The notes under the pieces were generated by a model. That model searched no databases. It was not told the origin of the DNA and worked only from the letters and a program-made list of their open reading frames with translations. Below are positions 6,426 to 10,961 of a stretch of DNA of 10,961 nt, piece after piece. The DNA lies in NCBI GenBank assembly GCA_014377915.1, contig JACMOT010000161.1, forward strand, positions 1 to 10,961, in the 5' to 3' direction. The position numbers and the translations under genes are program-made. Source of the stretch: Tardiphaga sp. (GTDB taxonomy: Bacteria; Pseudomonadota; Alphaproteobacteria; Rhizobiales; Xanthobacteraceae). Numbering within the stretch: the first letter of the stretch is position 1; each line of letters starts with the position of its first letter.

Positions 6426-6499
6426 GTGGGCAAAGGCGCCGTTGCGCCGTGCCCACGCATTCGGGAACAAGATCCGTGGGCACGCTGCGCTTTGCCCAC
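6426..6499. repeat. Palindromic repeat (family D) between convergent genes
   Basis: GTGGGCAAAG (6426-6435) pairs with CTTTGCCCAC (6490-6499), extended by CGC/GCG with one bulge. Inside, CGTGCCCACG (6448-6457) pairs with CGTGGGCACG (6475-6484). A GGCGC/GCGCC hairpin at about 6435-6447 offers an alternative fold. It is a REP-like unit of a kind widespread in related genomes. It lies between the intrinsic terminator and the end of leuB. No other feature is seen in the 193-bp gap. Confidence 0.8.
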
Positions 6500-6538
6500 C
6501 CTACGAGGTTGAGACCTCACCGAGGCTCACCCTTTCCT

Positions 6539-7651
6539 CTAATGGTACAGCGCCTGCAACTCCGTCAGCACGGCTTCGCCCATCTGTGCCGTGCTTACCG
6601 TCGTGGTGCCGGGCGCCGCGATGTCGGCGGTGCGCAGGCCCTTGGCGAGCACCGCGGCGATCGCCTGGTCGACCTTGTCGGCGGCGTCGCCCATCTCCAG
6701 CGAATAGCGCAGCGCCATCCCGAACGAGGCGATCATCGCCAGCGGATTGGCCTTGCCGGTGCCGGCGATATCCGGTGCCGAACCGTGCACCGGCTCATAC
6801 ATCGCCTTGCGCTTGCCGGTCTTGGCGTCGACCTCGCCGAGCGAGGCCGACGGCAGCATGCCCAATGACCCCGTCAGCATCGCCGCGATGTCGCTCAGCA
6901 TGTCGCCGAACAGATTGTCGGTGACGATGACGTCGAACTGCTTCGGCCACTTCACCAGGTTCATGCCGCCGGAATCGGCGAGCTGGTGCTCCAGCGTGAC
7001 GTCCTTGTATTCGCGATCGTGAACCTGCGTGACGACCTCGTTCCACAGCACGCCGGACTTCATGACGTTGCGCTTCTCCATCGACGTCACCTTGTTGCCG
7101 CGCTTGCGCGCGAGGTCGAAGGCGACGCGCGCGATGCGCTCGATCTCATAGGTGTCATACACCTGGGTATCGATGGCGCGCTTCTGGCCGTTGCCGAGGT
7201 CGGTGATGGTCTTGGGTTCGCCGAAATACACGCCGCCGGTGAGTTCGCGCACGATCATGATGTCGAGCCCCTCGACCACGTCGCGCTTCAGGCTGGAGGA
7301 TTCCGCCAGAGCCGGATAACACACCGCCGGTCGCAGATTGGCGAACAGGCCGAGATCCTTTCGCAGCCGCAGCAGACCGGCCTCGGGGCGGTGCTCATAG
7401 GGGACGGTATCCCATTTAGGGCCGCCGACCGCGCCGAAGATGATGGCATCGGCGGCATCCGCGCGGGCCATCGTCGCGTCGGTGATGGGGAGCTGGTCGG
7501 CATCATAGGCGGCGCCGCCGACCAGGCCGCTTTCGGTCTCGAATTGCGCAATACCCTTCGCATTGAACCAGTCGATCAGGCGCTTCACCTCGGCCATCAC
7601 TTCGGGGCCGATGCCGTCGCCCGGGAGAAGCAGCAGTTTGTGCGTTGCCAT
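6539..7651 (-). CDS. leuB: 3-isopropylmalate dehydrogenase
   Basis: LeuB oxidises and decarboxylates 3-isopropylmalate with NAD+ to 4-methyl-2-oxopentanoate, the step after LeuCD in leucine synthesis, as a cytosolic homodimer. The 370-residue product is full length. Landmarks: GDGIGPEV (11-18); substrate arginines around 97, 107 and 135 ([12 protein letters not shown], with Tyr142); MEKRNVM with Lys193; [12 protein letters not shown] with Asp226; [10 protein letters not shown] with Asp250 and Asp254 as Mg2+ ligands; and the NAD adenine loop [15 protein letters not shown] (289-303). Asp at the 'HGSAPD' position agrees with NAD rather than NADP use. ATG 7651 has AGAGG about 8 nt upstream. A weak TTGCCA-17-TAGCAC pair on the minus strand (7694-7722) is a possible promoter. 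The gene is divergent from the MFS transporter and convergent with the small exported protein gene. Confidence 0.97.
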   Translation of the reverse strand: MATHKLLLLPGDGIGPEVMAEVKRLIDWFNAKGIAQFETESGLVGGAAYDADQLPITDATMARADAADAIIFGAVGGPKWDTVPYEHRPEAGLLRLRKDLGLFANLRPAVCYPALAESSSLKRDVVEGLDIMIVRELTGGVYFGEPKTITDLGNGQKRAIDTQVYDTYEIERIARVAFDLARKRGNKVTSMEKRNVMKSGVLWNEVVTQVHDREYKDVTLEHQLADSGGMNLVKWPKQFDVIVTDNLFGDMLSDIAAMLTGSLGMLPSASLGEVDAKTGKRKAMYEPVHGSAPDIAGTGKANPLAMIASFGMALRYSLEMGDAADKVDQAIAAVLAKGLRTADIAAPGTTTVSTAQMGEAVLTELQALYH

Positions 7652-7786
7652 ATCGAATGCCTCTGAATTGCTTGGGAGCCTTGATTGCGGCGAGTGCTAA
7701 GGCGTCGTTGCGGGAATGGCAAGACAGTGTTGCCGCCAGGTGGCTTGCCCGCCGCGACCAACTGCCCGCATGCTTCACTATCCGCC

Positions 7787-7790
7787 GGAG
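7787..7790 (+). promoter_or_regulatory. Shine-Dalgarno site deciding a GTG start at 7797
   Basis: GGAG lies 6 nt before in-frame GTG 7797. The in-frame ATGs further upstream (7716 and 7770) have no comparable site, and the residues they would add (Cys-, Pro- and Arg-rich) do not look like this transporter family. Confidence 0.75.
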
Positions 7791-7796
7791 ACTCCC

Positions 7797-8969
7797 GTGA
7801 CCGCGAAAATCCCGTCATCGCCCGCGCTTGTGCGGCAGATCCTGATTCTTTCGCTGGCGCCGGCGATCGGGCTCGGCGTCGGCCGGTTCGCCTATTCGCT
7901 GGTGCTGCCGGATATGCGCGACGCCCTGCACTGGTCGTATTCGTCCGCCGGCCTGCTGAACACCATCAATGCGGGCGGCTATCTCGCCGGCGCGCTGGTG
8001 ACGGCGAGGCTGAGCCGGCGTTTCGGCCTGTTCGCCGTGGTGCGCGCCGGCACCATCGCCTGCGTGGTGTCGCTGCTGATCTGTGGCCTGTCGGCGAATT
8101 TCGCGGTGCTGAATTTTGCCCGGCTGCTGACCGGCTTTGGCGCGGCGCTCGCTTTTGTGGCCGGCGGCGCGCTGGCCGTCACCATCGGACAGGCACAGCC
8201 GACGCGTTCGAGCTTCCTGCTCAGCCTGTTTTATGCCGGGCCGGGCCTGGGCATCGTATTGTCCGGGCTGATGGCGCCGTTTCTGTTGCAAGCCTTTGGT
8301 CCGGGGTCGTGGTGGATCGTGTGGCTGGCGCTGGCGGCGGTGTGCAGCCTGCTCGCCCTGCCGTTGCTGTCACCGATCGCGGCGTCGGCCGGCGTGTCGC
8401 GCGCCGCGCCATCAGAGGTGCCGCTGCGCCCGATCGCGATCTACCTCGTCAGCTACTTTCTGTTTGGTGCCGGCTACATCGCCTACATGACCTTCATGAT
8501 CGCCTATGTCCGGGATTTCGGCGGCGATGCCCGCGCGCAGAGCGCGTTCTGGTGCCTGATCGGTGCCAGCGCCTTTGCCTCGCCCTGGGTGTGGCGCGGC
8601 GTGCTGGCGCGCGGCCATGGCGGGTCGGCGATGGCCATCATCCTCGGCGTCAACGCCATCGGGGCGGCGATGCCGCTGTTCGGCCATTCGCCTGTTCTGC
8701 TTGGCGCCTCGGCGCTGGTGTTCGGCGTCGCCTTCTTCGCGGTGGTCGCTTCTACCACCGCCTTTGTGCGCCTCAACTATCCGCCGGACGCCTGGCCGAA
8801 GGCGATTGCCATCGTCACCATCGTATTCGGTATCGGCCAGACGCTGGGGCCGATCGTCGTCGGCGCCATCAGTGACGCCACGCACAGCCTGACCTCGGCA
8901 CTGGTGGTCTCCGCGGCCACGCTCGGCGTCGGCGCCATGCTGGCGGCGTTCCAGAAGCCGGTTCGATGA
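7797..8969 (+). CDS. MFS transporter, YbfB/YjiJ-like family
   Basis: The 390-residue product is an inner-membrane major facilitator with about 12 hydrophobic helices. The N-terminal segment GLGVGRFAYSLVLPDM (residues 25-40), followed by WSYSSAGLLNTINAGGYLAG (46-65) and RLSRRFG, is the signature I associate with the YbfB/YjiJ (MFS_4) family; the substrate is not established. The C-terminal half repeats the layout, with an FLFGAGYIAYMTFMIAYVRD helix near its start and GIGQTLGPIVVGAISD near the end. The start was moved to GTG 7797 because of GGAG at 7787-7790. The longer frame from ATG 7716 adds 27 unlikely residues. It is divergent from leuB (145 bp between starts) and convergent with the molybdoenzyme gene 42 bp downstream. 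No regulator gene is adjacent, so the transported compound cannot be guessed from context. Confidence 0.88.
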   Translation: MTAKIPSSPALVRQILILSLAPAIGLGVGRFAYSLVLPDMRDALHWSYSSAGLLNTINAGGYLAGALVTARLSRRFGLFAVVRAGTIACVVSLLICGLSANFAVLNFARLLTGFGAALAFVAGGALAVTIGQAQPTRSSFLLSLFYAGPGLGIVLSGLMAPFLLQAFGPGSWWIVWLALAAVCSLLALPLLSPIAASAGVSRAAPSEVPLRPIAIYLVSYFLFGAGYIAYMTFMIAYVRDFGGDARAQSAFWCLIGASAFASPWVWRGVLARGHGGSAMAIILGVNAIGAAMPLFGHSPVLLGASALVFGVAFFAVVASTTAFVRLNYPPDAWPKAIAIVTIVFGIGQTLGPIVVGAISDATHSLTSALVVSAATLGVGAMLAAFQKPVR

Positions 8970-8979
8970 AATTCTCTTC

Positions 8980-9000
8980 CTTCTCCCGCAAGGGGAGAAG
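8980..9000. repeat. Short palindrome between convergent genes
   Basis: CTTCTCCC (8980-8987) and GGGAGAAG (8993-9000) form a perfect 8-bp stem with a 5-nt loop (GCAAG). It resembles the CTTCTCCC...GGGAGAAG units dispersed in Bradyrhizobium-type genomes. It occupies the 42-bp gap between the MFS and molybdoenzyme stops. Neither strand has a proper T-tract after it. Confidence 0.7.
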
Positions 9001-9011
9001 AAAGAAAGCGA

Positions 9012-9794
9012 TCAGCTTCCGCTGAAATCGTTGTAGCCTTGGTCTTCCCAGTAGCCGCCCTTGTAGTCGTTGGTGACTTCCATCGAGACGACATATTTCG
9101 GATTCTTGAAACCGAGCTTGGTCGGCACCCGGATCTTCATCGGGAAGCCATAGGCGCGCGGCAGGATCTGGTTGTCGAATTTGAAGGTCATCTGGGTCTG
9201 CGCATGCAGCGCGGTCGGCATATCGATCGGGCTGGTATAGTCCTCGGCGCAGCGAAACCAGACATATTTGGCCGTGGTGTCGGCGCCGACAAGCTTCAGG
9301 AAGTCGCGCAGCGGCGTGCCCTGCCACGAGCCGATCGCACTCCAGCCCTCGACGCAGATGTGGCGGGTGATCTGTGACACCTGCGGCAGCTTGTACAGTT
9401 CTTCCAGCGTCCACGGCTTCTTGTTCTGCACCAGGCCGGAAACTTCCAGCTTCCAGTCCTTGCCGTCGATCTTCGGCGCCTCGTCCTCGGCGTAGAAACC
9501 GTTGAACGGGAACGGGCGCTTGATGTCCTTTTCCGAAAAGGTCGGCGCCAGCGTGTCGGGATTGAAGATCGCGGCCTGCACGGCGTCGTTGAATTTGGAG
9601 ATATGCGCCAGCATGTTGTCGGCGGAAAAACTGTCGGTGACATCGCAGCCGGTCAACAGCGTCAGCGCGCCCAGGCTGGCACCGCCGGCCAGGAAGCGGC
9701 GTCGCGACGGGTCGGGCAGCAGTCTGGTCGCGTCCTTGATCAGCAGGGATTTGTCGACGCCGGGAATGATGAGGGAGCGGAAGCGGCTGATCAT
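9012..9794 (-). CDS. MsrP/YedY-like molybdopterin oxidoreductase with Tat signal and lipobox
   Basis: The 260-residue product belongs to the sulfite oxidase superfamily (oxidoreductase molybdopterin-binding domain). RHICVEGWSAIGSWQGTPL (144-162) contains Cys147, the expected molybdenum ligand, and resembles the CVEAWS...W segment of E. coli MsrP (YedY). GFPMKIRVPTKLGFKNPKYV (216-235) matches that family too. SRRRFLAGG (30-38) is a twin-arginine motif, so folded enzyme would be exported by Tat. The signal ends in LLTGC, a lipobox (Cys50), suggesting a lipoprotein anchored at the periplasmic face. The gene is second in an operon; its GGAG overlaps the stop of the cytochrome gene. The electron partner is likely that cytochrome rather than a six-helix MsrQ. 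The substrate (protein methionine sulfoxide, another S- or N-oxide, or sulfite) is undetermined. The first 30 residues form an unusually long n-region; ATG 9794 fits the Shine-Dalgarno. Confidence 0.87.
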   Translation of the reverse strand: MISRFRSLIIPGVDKSLLIKDATRLLPDPSRRRFLAGGASLGALTLLTGCDVTDSFSADNMLAHISKFNDAVQAAIFNPDTLAPTFSEKDIKRPFPFNGFYAEDEAPKIDGKDWKLEVSGLVQNKKPWTLEELYKLPQVSQITRHICVEGWSAIGSWQGTPLRDFLKLVGADTTAKYVWFRCAEDYTSPIDMPTALHAQTQMTFKFDNQILPRAYGFPMKIRVPTKLGFKNPKYVVSMEVTNDYKGGYWEDQGYNDFSGS

Positions 9795-9807
9795 GGCGAT
9801 CTCCTCA
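9795..9807 (-). promoter_or_regulatory. Shine-Dalgarno overlapping the upstream stop (translational coupling)
   Basis: On the minus strand the cytochrome stop TGA (9805-9807) runs directly into GGAG (9801-9804), 6 nt before the molybdoenzyme ATG at 9794. A ribosome ending the first gene would sit on the initiation site of the second, which supports co-expression of the two products. Confidence 0.8.
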
Positions 9808-10434
9808 ACGTCCGGTGATCATGGCGCGCAGGCTTTTCGGCACCAGCAGCGACAGAGCAATGTGAATGACCAGGAAACCGACGATCGATGCCATCATGAC
9901 GAAATGCACATAGCGCGCCACATCATAGCCGCCGAACAACGCCGTGAGATATTGAAACTGCACCGGCTTCCAGATCGACAGGCCGGACAATACGATCAAG
10001 ATGCCGACCACGATGATGCCGGCATAGAGCAGCTTCTGCACGTGATTGTATTTGGTGAGGTCGTCGTGGGACAGGCTGCCGGTCAGCGCCGCTTTGGTGT
10101 CGCCGAGCAGGCCGGTGGCGGAGATCGGTAGCAGCTTCTTGCGAAACCGCCCGGTGGCGAGGCCGGTGACCAGATAGGCAAGGCCATTGACCATCAGCAG
10201 CCACATCGCGGCGAAGTGCCACATGATGCCGCCGCCGAGCCAGCCGCCCAATGTCACCGATCCCGGGAAGCTAAAGCTGAACAGCGGCGAGGCGTTGTAG
10301 ATCTGCCAGCCCGACATGATCATCAGCACCATCGCCACGGCATTGATCCAGTGCACGATTCGCACCCAGGCGGGCTGGATCACCTTGCCCGCGGCCGGTG
10401 TGGCGTGGTCGTCGCTGAGAGTCAGGCTGGACAT
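9805..10434 (-). CDS. Di-haem b-type cytochrome, b561 / Ni-hydrogenase cytochrome-b-like family
   Basis: The 209-residue product is an integral membrane cytochrome with four main helices, each near a histidine: RIVHWINAVAMVLMIMSGW (His28), GIMWHFAAMWLLMVNGLAYL (His73), HVQKLLYAGIIVVGILIVLS (His131), and YVHFVMMASIVGFLVIHIAL (His177, His191). This pattern fits two haem b groups in the family that serves formate dehydrogenases, Ni-hydrogenases and thiosulfate reductases. The probable role is to pass electrons between the quinone pool and the molybdoenzyme encoded next. The start is set at ATG 10434 because MSSLTLSDDHATPAAGK looks like a normal cytosolic N-terminus. A longer frame reaching 10536 is possible but its extra 34 residues look like translated leader. 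The Shine-Dalgarno before 10434 is weak (GGA about 7 nt upstream). Confidence 0.87.
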   Translation of the reverse strand: MSSLTLSDDHATPAAGKVIQPAWVRIVHWINAVAMVLMIMSGWQIYNASPLFSFSFPGSVTLGGWLGGGIMWHFAAMWLLMVNGLAYLVTGLATGRFRKKLLPISATGLLGDTKAALTGSLSHDDLTKYNHVQKLLYAGIIVVGILIVLSGLSIWKPVQFQYLTALFGGYDVARYVHFVMMASIVGFLVIHIALSLLVPKSLRAMITGR

Positions 10435-10462
10435 GGCTTCATCCGTCAGGTGGTTGCACAGA

Positions 10463-10491
10463 GCTATACGGGAAATTTGCCGGATCGTTAC
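10463..10491 (-). promoter_or_regulatory. Weak candidate promoter for the cytochrome-molybdoenzyme operon
   Basis: On the minus strand GTAACG (10486-10491) and TATAGC (10463-10468) are 17 bp apart, with the -10 about 30 nt before ATG 10434. The -35 match is poor. If it is real it excludes the longer cytochrome start, which would lie upstream of the promoter. Confidence 0.25.
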
Positions 10492-10536
10492 AGCCTTCCC
10501 GGCGACTTTGCCGCTGCAGGATGCCGTAATGATCAC

Positions 10537-10566
10537 AAAAAAGCGAGCCGGGTTGCCCCGGCTCGC
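10537..10566 (-). terminator. Intrinsic terminator of the fasciclin gene
   Basis: On the minus strand GCGAGCCGGG, loop GCAA, CCCGGCTCGC form a perfect 10-bp stem (10557-10566 with 10543-10552) followed by six T (10537-10542). It lies about 100 nt after the fasciclin stop and separates that gene from the cytochrome operon downstream on the same strand. Confidence 0.92.
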
Positions 10567-10666
10567 TCATTGCGCCCGTGGGGACGCGCGCGCACCCTGT
10601 GGGGACTAGTCAGGATGCGCGAAGTGTCTCGCGCTTTAGCCGATTGCGCGAATTAGCCGTTCCAGA

Positions 10667-10961
10667 TCAGGCCTTCGGCATCAACACGGTGTCGATGACG
10701 TGGATCACGCCGTTCGACTGGTTGACGTCCGCGATGGTCACGGTCGAAGTGCCACCCTTGGCATCGGTCAGCGTCACCTTGCCGCCCGAAGCCTTCACGG
10801 TCAGGACTTCGCCTTCGACGGTGGTCAGCTTCTTGCCGTCGGTGAGGTCAGCGGCGTTCAGCTTGCCGGCGACGACATGGTAGGTCAGGATCTTGGTGAG
10901 GGTCGCCTTGCTCTCGGGCTTCACCAGGGTGTCGACGGTGCCGGCCGGCAGCTTGCCGAAA
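10667..10961 (-). CDS. Fasciclin (FAS1) domain protein, C-terminal part (N-terminus outside window)
   Basis: The visible 97 codons encode the C-terminal two thirds of a FAS1 domain: FGKLPAGTVDTLVKPESK leading to ILTYHVVAGKL, then a Thr/Val-rich beta region (KLTTVEGEVLTVKASGGK), and the closing NQSNGVIHVIDTVLMPKA. The YHVV box and the NGVIHVID box are the two conserved FAS1 motifs. Bacterial single-domain members are about 160-190 residues, secreted, and implicated in adhesion. The signal peptide expected at the N-terminus is outside the window. The frame is open to the window edge, so an apparent start at GTG 10924 is not the true one. It lies upstream of, and on the same strand as, the cytochrome-molybdoenzyme operon but is separated from it by a strong terminator. 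Confidence 0.93.
   Translation of the reverse strand, partial: FGKLPAGTVDTLVKPESKATLTKILTYHVVAGKLNAADLTDGKKLTTVEGEVLTVKASGGKVTLTDAKGGTSTVTIADVNQSNGVIHVIDTVLMPKA

Noticed and set aside
7685..8875. Second long plus-strand frame (396 codons) overlapping the MFS gene
   Set aside because: Its Arg-rich translation lacks membrane helices; the +1-shifted frame is a clear transporter.
10435..10536. Longer N-terminus of the cytochrome (start at 10536)
   Set aside because: The extra residues do not resemble the family, and the start would lie directly at the T-tract of the upstream terminator.
10617..10637. GCGCGA / TCGCGC hairpin followed by TTT, as a plus-strand terminator
   Set aside because: The stem is only 6 bp, the T-run is short, and no plus-strand gene ends nearby.

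Overview
The window reads as a stretch of chromosome from a GC-rich alphaproteobacterium of the Bradyrhizobium/Rhodopseudomonas (Nitrobacteraceae) type. This placement is inferred from three things: the protein families look typical of that group, codon third positions are strongly G/C, and the intergenic palindromes (arms reading CGTCATTGCGAG and CGCAATGACG, ATTCCGGG and CCCGGAAT, GTGGGCAAAG and CTTTGCCCAC) are of kinds common there. No 16S or other decisive marker is present.

Layout: 1-226 (+) is the 3' end of a minimal zinc metallopeptidase. 297-902 (+) is leuD. 1006-1857 (+) is a small DXD glycosyltransferase. 1862-2737 (-) is a CitE-like CoA-ester lyase. 2863-3513 (+) is a beta-carbonic anhydrase. 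3785-4819 (-) is asd. 4956-5768 (+) is an unrecognised single-pass membrane protein. 5953-6345 (+) is a small exported protein. 6539-7651 (-) is leuB. 7797-8969 (+) is an MFS transporter. 9012-10434 (-) is a two-gene unit: a b-type cytochrome followed by an MsrP/YedY-like molybdoenzyme. 10667-10961 (-) is the C-terminal part of a fasciclin-domain protein that continues beyond the window.

Metabolically, leuD and leuB encode two steps of leucine synthesis, and asd feeds the lysine, threonine, methionine and diaminopimelate branches. These three genes are not co-transcribed: they lie on alternating strands among unrelated genes. The only convincing operon is the cytochrome plus molybdoenzyme pair, where the second gene's Shine-Dalgarno overlaps the stop codon of the first; it probably works as a membrane-anchored periplasmic redox system.

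The most notable non-coding pattern is that all four convergent gene junctions carry palindromic repeats (several families, one of them nested inside another), while the three divergent junctions show none. One palindrome supplies an apparent start codon for the glycosyltransferase, and another supplies its last codons and stop. I see no CRISPR array, tRNA, rRNA, IS element, phage gene or defence system. Most of the window is ordinary housekeeping and accessory metabolism.
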